Shown here: one piece after another, positions 39,716-48,726 of the stretch | Numbering within the stretch: the stretch's first letter is position 1 | Layout of the letters: each line of letters begins with the position of its first letter | Made by a program: the position numbers and the translations under genes | Notes under the pieces: model-generated | What the model saw: the letters and a program-made list of their open reading frames with translations, nothing else | Database searches by the model: none | Told to the model about the DNA's origin: nothing | Source: Candidatus Celerinatantimonas neptuna | GTDB taxonomy: Bacteria > Pseudomonadota > Gammaproteobacteria > Enterobacterales > Celerinatantimonadaceae | Assembly (NCBI GenBank): GCA_911810475.1 | Contig: OU461276.1 | Location: forward strand, 2,244,001 to 2,308,000 | Length of the DNA stretch: 64,000 bases | Direction: 5' to 3'

Positions 39716-40879
39716 ATGGCAATTATCAAAATGGCTGACCTGGATCTTAATGGCAAACGTGTGTTGGTTCGTGAAGATCTGAACGTTCCAGTTAAAGCTG
39801 GTAAAGTGACTTCTGACGCACGTATTCGTGCATCTATTCCAACCATTAAAATGGCTTTGGAAAAAGGCGCGAAGTTAATGATTACTTCTCATCTGGGACG
39901 TCCGACTGAAGGTGAATATAATGAAGAGTTTTCACTTCAGCCAGTTGTTGATTATCTGAATGATGCGTTAGATGTTCCTGTTCGTTTAGTTACAGATTAT
40001 CTGGATGGTATTGAAGTTAATGCTGGCGAAGTCGTTGTTCTTGAAAATGTCCGCTTTAATAAAGGTGAGAAAAAGAACGATGAAGCATTAGCTAAAAAAA
40101 TGGCAGCATTGTGTGATGTTTATGTCATGGATGCTTTCGGTACTGCGCACCGTGCACAGGCTTCCACTCATGGTGTCGGTCAGTTTGCAGATGTTGCATG
40201 CGCCGGTCCGTTATTAGCGGCTGAACTGGATGCTCTGGGTAAAGCGATGGATAAACCAGCTCGCCCAATGGTTGCAATCGTTGGCGGTTCAAAAGTTTCG
40301 ACTAAACTTACAGTTCTTGAATCATTGTCTAAAGTGGCGGATCAGTTAGTCGTTGGTGGTGGTATTGCAAATACTTTTATTGCTGCAGCTGGTGGTAATG
40401 TTGGTAAATCACTTTATGAAGCAGACCTTGTCGGTACAGCGAAAGATTTGATGACTAAGGGATCTATTCCTGTTGCAACTGATGTCGTTGTTGGTAAAGA
40501 GTTTTCAGAAACAACGCCTGCTACGACTAAAGTTGTCGCTGATGTCGTTGATGATGATATGATTTTTGACCTAGGTCCAGACTCAGCTGCTGCTTTAGCT
40601 AAAATCCTTAAAGAAGCAAAAACTATTTTGTGGAATGGCCCTGTTGGTGTGTTTGAATTTGACCAATTTGCACAAGGAACGAAAGTCATCGCAAATGCGA
40701 TTGCAGAAAGCGATGCTTTCTCTATCGCTGGTGGTGGTGATACATTGGCTGCGATCGATAAATTCGGAATTAAAGATAAAGTATCTTATATTTCAACAGG
40801 TGGTGGTGCTTTTCTTGAATTTGTTGAAGGCAAAAAATTACCTGCAGTTGCAATGCTAGAAAAACGGGCAAATGGCTAA
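39716..40879 (+). CDS. pgk: Phosphoglycerate kinase
   Basis: Pgk (387 residues, as in E. coli) interconverts 1,3-bisphosphoglycerate and 3-phosphoglycerate with ADP/ATP. It shows [45 protein letters not shown] and the C-terminal [13 protein letters not shown] nucleotide region. GAGG precedes the ATG at 39716; an in-frame extension to 39602 overlaps the tail of the epd remnant and is not coding. With epd broken and a terminator behind tkt, its promoter must lie in the remnant or just before it. Confidence 0.98.
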   Translation: MAIIKMADLDLNGKRVLVREDLNVPVKAGKVTSDARIRASIPTIKMALEKGAKLMITSHLGRPTEGEYNEEFSLQPVVDYLNDALDVPVRLVTDYLDGIEVNAGEVVVLENVRFNKGEKKNDEALAKKMAALCDVYVMDAFGTAHRAQASTHGVGQFADVACAGPLLAAELDALGKAMDKPARPMVAIVGGSKVSTKLTVLESLSKVADQLVVGGGIANTFIAAAGGNVGKSLYEADLVGTAKDLMTKGSIPVATDVVVGKEFSETTPATTKVVADVVDDDMIFDLGPDSAAALAKILKEAKTILWNGPVGVFEFDQFAQGTKVIANAIAESDAFSIAGGGDTLAAIDKFGIKDKVSYISTGGGAFLEFVEGKKLPAVAMLEKRANG

Positions 40880-40903
40880 TCCGTAACGATAGTCAATGGT
40901 TAT

Positions 40904-40929
40904 GCTGATTGTCGGGATAGGCAATCAGC
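40904..40929 (+). other. Hairpin between pgk and fba
   Basis: GCTGATTG (40904-40911) and CAATCAGC (40922-40929) form an 8-bp stem with a 10-nt loop. No T-run follows, so it is more likely an mRNA processing or stability element than a full terminator. Confidence 0.45.
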
Positions 40930-40997
40930 TGGTCACAGCTCAAGTATATTTTGTTAAAATCAAAGTTGTGTTTTTTTAAGAGACGGGAAGCCAAGCT

Positions 40998-42074
40998 ATG
41001 TCTAAGATTTTTGATGCGGTAAAACCAGGTGTTATCACTGGTGATGATGTGCAGAAAGTTTTCAAAATTGCGAAAGAAAATAATTTCGCTCTGCCAGCCG
41101 TTAACTGTGTTAATACTGATTCTATCAATGCGGTTTTAGAAGCTGCAGCGAAAGTAAAATCACCGGTTATTGTTCAGTTCTCAAATGGTGGCGCCGGATT
41201 TTTCGCGGGTAAAGGCGTTAAGTTAGAAGGCCAACAACCACAGATTTTAGGTGCAATTGTTGGTGCTAAACATGTTCATACAATGGCTGAACATTATGGT
41301 GTTCCAGTTATTCTTCATACTGACCATGCAGCTAAAAAACTGTTACCTTGGATTGATGGACTCCTCGATGCCGGCGAAGAGCATTTTGCTAAAACTGGTA
41401 AACCATTGTTCAGTTCTCACATGCTTGATTTATCTGAAGAAAGCCTGGTAGAGAATATCGAAATTAGTTCTAAATATCTGACCCGTATGGCTAAAATGGG
41501 TATGACTCTGGAAATTGAATTGGGTTGTACTGGTGGCGAAGAAGACGGTGTTGATAATAGTCACATGGATGCTTCTTCATTGTATACTCAACCAGAAGAT
41601 GTTGCTTATGCATATGAAAAACTGAATGCGATTAGCCCTCGTTTTACCATTGCAGCCTCATTCGGTAATGTTCATGGTGTTTACAAACCAGGTAATGTTG
41701 TATTAAAACCGACTATTCTGCGTGATTCTCAGAAATATGTTTCTGAAAAATTCAATCTTCCTGAAAAATCATTGAACTTTGTTTTCCATGGTGGTTCAGG
41801 TTCTACATTGGAAGAAATCCGTGAAGCAATCGGTTATGGTGTTATTAAAATGAACATCGATACTGATACTCAATGGGCTACTTGGGAAGGTATTCTGAAT
41901 TATTACAAAGAGAATGAAGCGTATCTTCAAGGCCAGATCGGTAATCCTAAAGGTGATGATCAACCAAACAAAAAATTCTATGATCCTCGTGTTTGGTTAC
42001 GTGCTGGTGAAGTATCAATGATTAAACGTCTGGAACGTGCATTTAATGATCTAAATGCGATTGATGTGCTTTAA
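40998..42074 (+). CDS. fba: Fructose-bisphosphate aldolase, class II
   Basis: This 358-residue zinc-dependent aldolase cleaves fructose 1,6-bisphosphate. It begins SKIFDAVKPGVITGDDV. It has QFSNGGAGFFAGKG, the zinc and catalytic site HTDHAAKK (with the catalytic Asp), FSSHMLDLSEE, the glycine-rich GGEEDGVDN and FHGGSGS near the C-terminus. The length equals the FbaA subgroup of E. coli (359). It follows pgk by 118 bp and is closed by a strong terminator. Confidence 0.98.
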   Translation: MSKIFDAVKPGVITGDDVQKVFKIAKENNFALPAVNCVNTDSINAVLEAAAKVKSPVIVQFSNGGAGFFAGKGVKLEGQQPQILGAIVGAKHVHTMAEHYGVPVILHTDHAAKKLLPWIDGLLDAGEEHFAKTGKPLFSSHMLDLSEESLVENIEISSKYLTRMAKMGMTLEIELGCTGGEEDGVDNSHMDASSLYTQPEDVAYAYEKLNAISPRFTIAASFGNVHGVYKPGNVVLKPTILRDSQKYVSEKFNLPEKSLNFVFHGGSGSTLEEIREAIGYGVIKMNIDTDTQWATWEGILNYYKENEAYLQGQIGNPKGDDQPNKKFYDPRVWLRAGEVSMIKRLERAFNDLNAIDVL

Positions 42075-42092
42075 TCAGAGCTTTTTATTGTT

Positions 42093-42121
42093 AAAAACCG
42101 GCCTTGATGGCCGGTTTTTTT
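42093..42121 (+). terminator. Rho-independent terminator of fba
   Basis: AACCGGCC, loop TTGAT and GGCCGGTT (42096-42116) are flanked by A5 and T7 tracts. Confidence 0.95.
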
Positions 42122-42201
42122 ATAGAATAAATAATAAATAGTGAAGCGTTGTTTTTTAGAGTCTTTTCCTGAAAGTTACTGAATCTTTTTAAGGGGCTTA
42201 T

Positions 42202-42867
42202 ATGAAGATGTTTCTATGTATTCTCTGTGTTGGTTTTTTAGGTATAAATACGACCTGGGCTACCCAATTAGTCGTGACCGGCCAGGCTTCAATTAAGGTT
42301 CATCCCGATTTAGCTTCGGTGACTTTTATTGTTTTGGGCGAGGGGCACAGTGCTAGTGATGCGAAACAGATTGCCGATCAAAAAATTAAGATGATTAGCC
42401 ATGTTTTACAAAAGATGGGCAATCGTATTTCATTATCAAGTGGTCAGTTGACTGTACGCCCTCAATATAAAATGACAAGTGAACATCAAAGGAGACTGGT
42501 TGGATATAAAGCAAGCCGTAGTGTCATTGTTAAGCTGAAACAACTTAGTCTTCTTGGAACATTATTAGATTCTGGATTTAAGCATGGAGCTGATGGTTTG
42601 ATTAGTATTCGTTATCAAAGTAGCCAGTGGAAGCATTTTAAGAGTGTTGTTCGAATCAAAGCGCTTCGTGATGGGCAACAATTAGCCGCTCAATTTGCTA
42701 AAGCGCTTGGCAAGCAAGTCATTGATCTTGAATCAATAGAATATAGCAATAGTTATCAGCAGCCGGTACCTGTTTTTAGGGAGATGAAGTTAGCTTCCGG
42801 AGGTGGCTATCAAAGTAATGTATTGACAATAAAAGACTCTGTTTTACTTCGATTTGAATTGAAGTAA
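42202..42867 (+). CDS. Periplasmic SIMPL domain protein (DUF541)
   Basis: This 221-residue exported protein has a signal peptide at the N-terminus (MKMFLCILCVGFLGINTTWA, cleavage after about 20). The mature part starts QLVVTGQASIKVHPDLASV, the usual DUF541 opening with a V-x-G-x-G/A-x pattern, and includes VGYKASRSVIVKLK and a KALRDGQQLAAQFAKALGK helix. DUF541 proteins such as E. coli YggE are linked to oxidative-stress tolerance, with unclear biochemistry. YggE is also encoded near fbaA and serA in E. coli, which supports orthology. Its transcript ends at a bidirectional terminator shared with serA. Confidence 0.88.
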   Translation: MKMFLCILCVGFLGINTTWATQLVVTGQASIKVHPDLASVTFIVLGEGHSASDAKQIADQKIKMISHVLQKMGNRISLSSGQLTVRPQYKMTSEHQRRLVGYKASRSVIVKLKQLSLLGTLLDSGFKHGADGLISIRYQSSQWKHFKSVVRIKALRDGQQLAAQFAKALGKQVIDLESIEYSNSYQQPVPVFREMKLASGGGYQSNVLTIKDSVLLRFELK

Positions 42868-42937
42868 CTTACTGTTTACTTAAACGGGTTAAGTAGTTTG
42901 TCGCTGCCATGTAATCGAAGGTTAAATTCTGGAAGAA

Positions 42938-42972
42938 AAAATTACCAGCCATAACATAAGGCCGGTAATTTT
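42938..42972. terminator. Bidirectional terminator between the SIMPL gene and serA
   Basis: AAAATTACC (42938-42946) and GGTAATTTT (42964-42972) pair over 9 bp, extended inward by GCC/GGC across one mismatch. A and T runs on the flanks serve both directions. Confidence 0.78.
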
Positions 42973-42999
42973 ATAAGGTTTATCTACATTAAACTCTTA

Positions 43000-44232
43000 T
43001 TAATAAAGAACCCGGGCACGGATGGTGCCATCAATTGCTTTTAGTTTTTCGAGTGCTTCATGGCTGTGTGTGGTCTGCACATCAATCACAACGTAACCAA
43101 TATTGCCTTCAGTTTGTAGATATTGGGCTGCAATATTGAATTCATCATCTGCAAAAATCTGGTTGATTTTTGTAATGATACCAGGCTGGTTATGATGGAT
43201 ATGCAACAATCGACTGGCTCCGGATGTATTTGCTGGTAGTGAAACTTCAGGGAAATTGACTGCTGATAGTGTTGAGCCGTTATCTGAATATTTAACTAAC
43301 TTAGATGCAACTTCAAACCCAATGTTCTGTTGCGCTTCCTGAGTGCTTCCCCCAATGTGCGGGGTAAGCAGAACATTATCGAATTCGCGTAAGGGCGATA
43401 TGAATTCTTCTTTGTTCGATTTTGGCTCTGTTGGATAGACATCAATTGCAGAACCGCCAATTTTACCTGACTGTAGGTGCTCTGCCAGAGCATCAATATC
43501 GACAACAGACCCACGGGAGGCATTGATCAACATTGCTCCATCTTTCATGCAATCCATTTCTTTGGCTGTGAACATGTTTTTAGTCAGAGGTGTTTCTGGT
43601 ACATGCAGGCTGACAATATCACTCTGAGCCAACATTTCATTAAGTGTTGGGATTTGTTGGGCATTACCTAGAGACAGTTTGGGTTCAATATCGTAATAGA
43701 TAACGTTCATCCCCACGGTCTCTGCTAGTATTCCAAGTTGTGTTCCGATGTGTCCATAACCGATGATTCCAAGAGTTTTCCCGCGGGCTTCAAAGGAATT
43801 GACTGCTGATTTTTTCCATTCACCCCGATGAGCACCGGCATTGCGGGCGGGGATCCCACGCAGCAATAATATCATTTCAGCCAGAACTAATTCTGCAACG
43901 CTTCGTGTGTTGGAAAATGGTGCATTAAAAACGGGAATACCAAGTTCCTGAGCTGCGTCCAGGTTAACCTGATTGGTGCCAATACAGAAGCAACCAATAG
44001 CAACCAGTCTTTCGGCATGACTGAGAACTTTTTGGTTAAGTTGAGTTCGCGATCGAATACCAATGAAGTGGACATGTTTAATTTTTTCGATTAAACCTTC
44101 TTCACTTAGGGATGTTTTGACTTGTTCGATATTGGTATAGCCTGCGGACTTGAATGTTTCAACAGAGCTGGGATGTAGACCTTCGAGTAGTAAAATTTTT
44201 ATTTTATTTTTATCGAGTGAAAACTTAGTCAT
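43000..44232 (-). CDS. serA: D-3-phosphoglycerate dehydrogenase
   Basis: SerA performs the first step of serine synthesis, oxidising 3-phosphoglycerate with NAD. The 410-residue protein has the E. coli layout. It shows AIGCFCIGTNQVNLDAA, the NAD site GYGHIGTQLG (about 156-165), INASRGSVVD (catalytic Arg), the Glu-containing PTEP and TPHIGGSTQEA (catalytic His). It ends with an ACT domain (about 335-410, HHNQPGIITKINQIF) for serine feedback. The rpiA gene lies upstream in the same direction across 494 bp, as in E. coli. Confidence 0.98.
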   Translation of the reverse strand: MTKFSLDKNKIKILLLEGLHPSSVETFKSAGYTNIEQVKTSLSEEGLIEKIKHVHFIGIRSRTQLNQKVLSHAERLVAIGCFCIGTNQVNLDAAQELGIPVFNAPFSNTRSVAELVLAEMILLLRGIPARNAGAHRGEWKKSAVNSFEARGKTLGIIGYGHIGTQLGILAETVGMNVIYYDIEPKLSLGNAQQIPTLNEMLAQSDIVSLHVPETPLTKNMFTAKEMDCMKDGAMLINASRGSVVDIDALAEHLQSGKIGGSAIDVYPTEPKSNKEEFISPLREFDNVLLTPHIGGSTQEAQQNIGFEVASKLVKYSDNGSTLSAVNFPEVSLPANTSGASRLLHIHHNQPGIITKINQIFADDEFNIAAQYLQTEGNIGYVVIDVQTTHSHEALEKLKAIDGTIRARVLY

Positions 44233-44726
44233 GTTACGGATGAACCCCTCATTAGTACAACCAAAAGATTAAACTAGCAGAAAAGCGGGATTGGTGGAAT
44301 TGGTGTTTTTTTTCAGAAGGATGCCAAAAAGAGCTTTATTCGGTAAATGTTGAGAAATTCATCTAAAAAATCTTGATGAAATCTAGTTTGAATTATCTTT
44401 ATCTCATAAATCGTCAAAGTGACAGATAAAAAAATTACTCTGGGATATATAAGCTAAAAGTATTTCGTTGATAGAAAGTCTATGAAAAGTTGATTTTCAG
44501 CCATTTTTACTGAGTTGTTCCTGCCGTGGCGTCAAGTATTGTTCCTATATACGTCATGCCACAGCAGAAGTAGTTTATGTTTTCTGGGGATTAAAACGCG
44601 CCTATGCGTTATCATTGCTAATCAATTTATTATTAACATATGTTTAAGACGCGCTTAATGAGTAGAACTCAACTATAGAAGATAAATAGTCTTTGGCATG
44701 CACTCTTGATTTTTGAAAAGGCTATT
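44233..44726. other. Region between rpiA and serA
   Basis: These 494 bp hold the presumed serA promoter and Lrp/serine control region plus the rpiA 3' end. Imperfect repeats GGCGTCAAGTATTG...GTCATGCCAC form a weak hairpin near 44527-44565, and two GCGCGT strings (about 44597 and 44653) are spaced 55 bp. No ORF is supported. Confidence 0.4.
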
Positions 44727-45380
44727 TTAGCGGCGAATGATCCCTTTCGGGGTCCCGATAATGACATGGTCGGCGCCTCGCAATGCAAAAATACCGTTGG
44801 TTACGACACCGGGGATATCATTAATTGTTTTTTCCATGTTGATTGGATCAATAATATCAAAATGATGAACATCTAAAATGACATTACCGTTGTCAGTGAC
44901 TACTCCTTGTCGATATTCAGGAATTCCTCCCAATTTGACTAATTCCCGGGCAACGTAACTTCTGGCCATTGGAATAACTTCGACAGGTAGAGGGAATCGA
45001 CCTAATACGTCAACCTGTTTACTCTGATCGACAATACAAATGAATGATTTCGCAACGGCTGCAACAATTTTTTCTCGGGTTAAAGCTGCTCCGCCACCTT
45101 TAATCATTGCGTTGTGTTGTGTTATTTCATCAGCTCCATCGATATAGACATCGAGTTCATTGACGCTGTTGAGATCCATTACTTCAATACCAAACGATCT
45201 GAGCTTTTCTGCAGATTGGACTGAACTGGCTACGGCGCCATCGATGGTATGAGCAATGGTTCCTAAAGCATCAATGAAGTAGTTAACTGTCGAGCCGGTA
45301 CCAACTCCGACAATGGAATTAGGTTTTACGAATTCTAGAGCAGCCTGACCGACTGCCTGTTTCATTTCATTTTGGGTCAT
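44727..45380 (-). CDS. rpiA: Ribose-5-phosphate isomerase A
   Basis: RpiA (217 residues; E. coli 219) interconverts ribulose 5-phosphate and ribose 5-phosphate. It carries [13 protein letters not shown] (phosphate loop), VYIDGADEI (the Asp pair) and [13 protein letters not shown] (catalytic Glu and Lys). It lies 59 bp after fau, and the order fau-rpiA-serA parallels E. coli. Confidence 0.97.
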   Translation of the reverse strand: MTQNEMKQAVGQAALEFVKPNSIVGVGTGSTVNYFIDALGTIAHTIDGAVASSVQSAEKLRSFGIEVMDLNSVNELDVYIDGADEITQHNAMIKGGGAALTREKIVAAVAKSFICIVDQSKQVDVLGRFPLPVEVIPMARSYVARELVKLGGIPEYRQGVVTDNGNVILDVHHFDIIDPINMEKTINDIPGVVTNGIFALRGADHVIIGTPKGIIRR

Positions 45381-45439
45381 GGGGGATTTCGCTTTAAGGC
45401 GGATTATTGATGTTAATGGTAATGATTATACCGTAATGG

Positions 45440-46018
45440 TCAGCTCCAGTCCCACTTTTTACTTGGCGTGAGAATTTGATGGAGTGGTTCATCCCAATCA
45501 GCGATGGGCAGCTCAGGATAACATTGTAAATCGTGAGCAACACCAATCCGCCGTACATGTCCGTTCAAATTTGCCATGGTCCGATCATAAAACCCTCCCC
45601 CCATACCAAGACGGTTACCTTGTGGGTCGAATGCAACAAGAGGTGTCAGGAGCATGTCGAGTTGGTTAATTGGTTTTATTTGTTGACAATTTAGCTTCGG
45701 TTCTTTGATTTTGAGTGAATTGATGCACATTGGCGTGTCAGGCGTATAGCTTTGAAAAAGTAGGTGTCCTTTACGGAAAGGATGAAGAACGGGGAGATAG
45801 ACGGATTTTCCGATTTTCCAACATTGTTCGATAATTGGCTGAGTAGATAATTCGCCATCGACACTCAGATAGATTGCAATATGCTCAGCGTGTTGCCACT
45901 GAGAAAGAGCTGAGAGACGTTCACAGACTTGTTCTGCGCTGGTCTGTTGTTCTTCGGGTGTCAAAGCTCTTCGCTGTTTACGGAGCTGTTTACGGATGAG
46001 GTTTCGAGTATGAGTCAT
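45440..46018 (-). CDS. fau: 5-formyltetrahydrofolate cyclo-ligase
   Basis: This 192-residue enzyme (YgfA in E. coli) converts 5-formyl-THF to methenyl-THF using ATP. Key features are RKQLRKQRRALT at the N-terminus, LSVDGELST and the substrate/ATP loop RLGMGGGFYDRTMA near 135-150. In E. coli the order is zapA-ssrS-ygfA. Here a DUF481 gene is interposed between 6S RNA and this gene, which may still share part of the locus. Confidence 0.95.
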   Translation of the reverse strand: MTHTRNLIRKQLRKQRRALTPEEQQTSAEQVCERLSALSQWQHAEHIAIYLSVDGELSTQPIIEQCWKIGKSVYLPVLHPFRKGHLLFQSYTPDTPMCINSLKIKEPKLNCQQIKPINQLDMLLTPLVAFDPQGNRLGMGGGFYDRTMANLNGHVRRIGVAHDLQCYPELPIADWDEPLHQILTPSKKWDWS

Positions 46019-46192
46019 AATATTGTGAGCTTATGGTTCATCGTATGATTGATTATCTGTCAGAATACTAGGTTTGATTCGAGCTTCATATAAGCTTCAA
46101 AATGAGATAGTTAACCTCAGTTTGTATATAAGAAACTATAAAATTTAATAGGGTACAAACTCAATTCTATATCAACCTTGCTGTTATAATCG

Positions 46193-46942
46193 TTAAAAAC
46201 TGTAGAGAAGCGTTAGTGCAGTGAGTGTATCCAGATGTTTAGGCTGCTCATCATCATCAATTGGATGAGTTTGATGTGTCACTGTTACACTGGCTTTAAG
46301 CGCTAAAGGCCCCCATATTGTACTGGATATTGAACTGACTGTTCGCGTGAGTGTATTATTTGAGCCTGCTTCATTCGTTAATTTTTGATGGAATGTGGCA
46401 CTTTTGCTAATTTCCCACTGATAGTTGAAAGCAAGTCGGAAGATGCCTTCATTCGAATTGCTGCTCGTTTCGTTGTGTCGCCACCCGGGACCTATTTCCA
46501 TGATAAGTTTCATATTATCTGAATGATACAGTTGATGGCCATACCCAAGAGACGTTGTGACCGTATGATCGAATCCATTAAACCGGTCATTTTCGTAGGT
46601 AATTAATCCATATGTATAGAAGGTTTTACTCCACTCTCTGTTTGCTTTGTAGCTTGCATAATAACGTTCAGCACTGACTACTCCCGAGTCTTTTGTATAA
46701 TTGGTTTCGAAGTCGGTATTGTGTCGCCAATGGCCATATAAAAAATCGACAACTAAGTGGCCATGACCGATGGACGAGTTTGTATTTCCCGAAGTGATAT
46801 TGATACCAGCTTCAGCTTCTCCTGCATAACCGTCTTTTTTTAGTTTTGTATCGCTGATATCTGATGCCATTGCTTTGCTTGTCAGTACAATGAGCAATAT
46901 GCTAAGAGCTAGATAATGAATTGGTTTCAGAGTCTTCTCCAT
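46193..46942 (-). CDS. DUF481 outer-membrane protein (YdiY-like)
   Basis: This 249-residue protein has an N-terminal signal peptide (cleavage after KAMA at about 26) and a C-terminal beta-barrel pattern. The barrel shows alternating hydrophobic strands such as GEAEAGINITSGNTNSS, YASYKANREWSKTFYTYGL and TVTTSLGYGHQLY, ending in TLLYSF with a terminal Phe, typical of BAM-assembled proteins. DUF481 proteins resemble salt- or acid-induced E. coli YdiY; their transport function is unknown. It interrupts the otherwise usual ssrS-fau neighbourhood. Confidence 0.85.
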   Translation of the reverse strand: MEKTLKPIHYLALSILLIVLTSKAMASDISDTKLKKDGYAGEAEAGINITSGNTNSSIGHGHLVVDFLYGHWRHNTDFETNYTKDSGVVSAERYYASYKANREWSKTFYTYGLITYENDRFNGFDHTVTTSLGYGHQLYHSDNMKLIMEIGPGWRHNETSSNSNEGIFRLAFNYQWEISKSATFHQKLTNEAGSNNTLTRTVSSISSTIWGPLALKASVTVTHQTHPIDDDEQPKHLDTLTALTLLYSF

Positions 46943-47370
46943 TTATAGTCTTTATTACTGTGAAATCTAAGCTCGAGAGAATTGACATATCAAAAATAAT
47001 AGAAATGAACGTCTGTCCATTGAAGGATATGTGTGTATCTCGGGGTAGTATTATGTTAGGAAACTCATATTGTTCTGTAAACCTGTTCGGTTTGATCTCG
47101 TTTTCCGAATAGGCTGATTTTTAGCGGTTTAATTTAGCTGATAAAATAGCTTTTGAGGCTATCTGCTGGAGTTGATGATTCAATTTTTAGATGATTTAAT
47201 CTTTGCCTCGGATCAAGAAGTGTTTGGATGAAACTGCAAAAAATAGTGATTAAATATAAATTTCTCACCCTAAGGCTTATTAATTAGTAATAAGTCCAAG
47301 TATGAAAATGAGATTTTTTCAGCGTATAGTAAGGTTAAATAGCGGTGTAACAATTGTTGGCTAGCGATGT
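46943..47370. other. Intergenic region upstream of DUF481 gene and beyond 6S RNA
   Basis: These roughly 430 bp should hold the DUF481 gene promoter and the 6S 3' processing region. A 63-codon plus-strand frame at 46921-47112 lacks a ribosome binding site and homology. Nothing else is seen. Confidence 0.4.
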
Positions 47371-47547
47371 GAGTACCCAGGGTGGCGTTGTCTAGTTTTT
47401 CCCTTGAACCGAAAAGTTCAAGGCGGGCCATAAGTTCATATCCGTAGGCTTCTCAGTCGGGCTGAGCATGCTCAATAGTTATAAAATACGGTCCTTAAGT
47501 TGTAGTATCGGCAGAGGAGCAACTAACTGGCGCTCACCCCAGGTATT
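47371..47547 (-). ncRNA. ssrS: 6S RNA
   Basis: On the minus strand the region immediately after zapA shows the 6S core: TGAGCATGCTCAGCCCGACT followed by GAGAAGCCT, then CCTTGAAC-TTTT-CGGTTCAAGG. These match the E. coli segments around GAGCATGCTCGG, GAGAAGCCTT and CCTTGAACCAAGGGTTCAAGG. The ends close by pairing TACCTGGGGTG with CACCCTGGGTA through wobbles, giving about 177 nt. The ends are therefore approximate by a few bases. 6S RNA mimics an open promoter and sequesters sigma-70 RNA polymerase in stationary phase. Its place after zapA is the conserved gammaproteobacterial position. Confidence 0.93.
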
Positions 47548-47553
47548 TAAAGT

Positions 47554-47856
47554 TTAACGGTTTATCGGGCTGTTTTCCAATAAAGCGTTTTCAATCGTTT
47601 CTTGCAGCGATTTTATCCGCAGGTCCATATTTTCAGTATATTCTTTATTTTTTCTTTTTTCAGATAAAAGTTCATAAGTGAGATTTAGCGCAACCATTAT
47701 GGCTAATCTTTCGTTATTAGAAGAATTTTTTTGTCTTGCTTCATCGAAGCGGCTTGATAATTCTTCATTTGCTTCTTGCAATGCCTGCTCTTGCCCTTCA
47801 GGACAAGCAACACGATAAGTTTCCCCTAACAATAGGATATCGACTATATTACTCAT
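47554..47856 (-). CDS. zapA: Cell division protein ZapA
   Basis: ZapA (100 residues) stabilises FtsZ filaments. The protein starts MSNIVDILLLGETYRVACPEG, the normal ZapA head, with a C-terminal coiled coil (about 50-95). ATG at 47856 is chosen; in-frame starts reaching 47961 would add 35 non-homologous residues. 6S RNA begins about 7 nt after the stop. Confidence 0.95.
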   Translation of the reverse strand: MSNIVDILLLGETYRVACPEGQEQALQEANEELSSRFDEARQKNSSNNERLAIMVALNLTYELLSEKRKNKEYTENMDLRIKSLQETIENALLENSPINR

Positions 47857-48148
47857 CATGATGATCCGGCCAAGATATATTGCGCTGACTATATAGCGGG
47901 CGACGCGAGGTTGCAAGTTTTGATCATCCCTGAGAGCCTCTCTTGGTTGATGAATATACATTAAGTTTATAAAAGCAAGTTAACAGTTTTTATCTTTTGT
48001 AAGATGACAAATAGTTACTTTTAGGTAGTTGTTTAATAAAGTTCAGGCTTTTAGATGGCCTATAGTTGAGATTTTGAGCAGTGATTCATAGTGTAAATGG
48101 CTTTGCAGTGGTAGGATCATTGTTTCATAAAGCATTTGGGCCGATATC

Positions 48149-48718
48149 GTGAAAGAGATGACCTACCCGGATTACACAAATTTTGGTGAATTACTGACAA
48201 AACATGAAGTCATGGCAACGCCAGCAGAGGTCCATGGTTTATTATGTGGATTATTGGCTGCAGGTTTACCCGCTGATGATCAAAGTTGGCAGGTCCATTT
48301 AAATGATCTGTTTAATGATGGTCTAGCCTTGCCAAGTGTTCTATTGCGAAATATGGACAAGTTGATTGAAGTTAGTGAGAAGCTTCTTCATAGTGATCAA
48401 TTTGGTTTTTATCCTTTGTTGCCTGGTGATGATGAACCGCTGGATGAGCGGACAGAAGCGATGGCCGAGTGGGTACAAAATTTCTTAGTCGGTTTCGCTT
48501 TAGTGTGTCAGGAATTAAATAAAGCGCCTGAAGATATTCAGGAACTGGTGAACGATTTCAATCAAATTGCGCATTTGTCGTTAGAGTTTGATAATGAAGA
48601 TGAGACCAATGAGCAGGCTTATTGCGAAATATTAGAGTATGTTCGTGTTGGTTGTATGGCTTGCTTTAATCATTATGCATTGCGTCAGTCGATTCCATCA
48701 TCCCCTACATTGCATTAA
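48149..48718 (+). CDS. ygfB: UPF0149 family protein YgfB
   Basis: This 189-residue all-helical protein has the UPF0149 signature VHGLLCGLLAAG (about 29-40), a central WVQNFLVGFALV segment, the acidic EDETNEQAYCEILEYVRV block and a C-terminus of PTLH as in E. coli. In Pseudomonas a homologue affects beta-lactam resistance; its biochemical role is not settled. The start is GTG at 48149, and ATG at 48158 is an alternative. It is divergent from zapA and precedes ubiH by 8 bp. The aminopeptidase gene pepP, normally next, is absent. Confidence 0.92.
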   Translation: MKEMTYPDYTNFGELLTKHEVMATPAEVHGLLCGLLAAGLPADDQSWQVHLNDLFNDGLALPSVLLRNMDKLIEVSEKLLHSDQFGFYPLLPGDDEPLDERTEAMAEWVQNFLVGFALVCQELNKAPEDIQELVNDFNQIAHLSLEFDNEDETNEQAYCEILEYVRVGCMACFNHYALRQSIPSSPTLH

Positions 48719-48726
48719 GAAGCTCA

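Noticed and set aside
47857-47961. 35-residue extension of zapA
   Set aside because: Homology begins at MSNIVDILLLG; the extension has no ribosome binding site and no family match.
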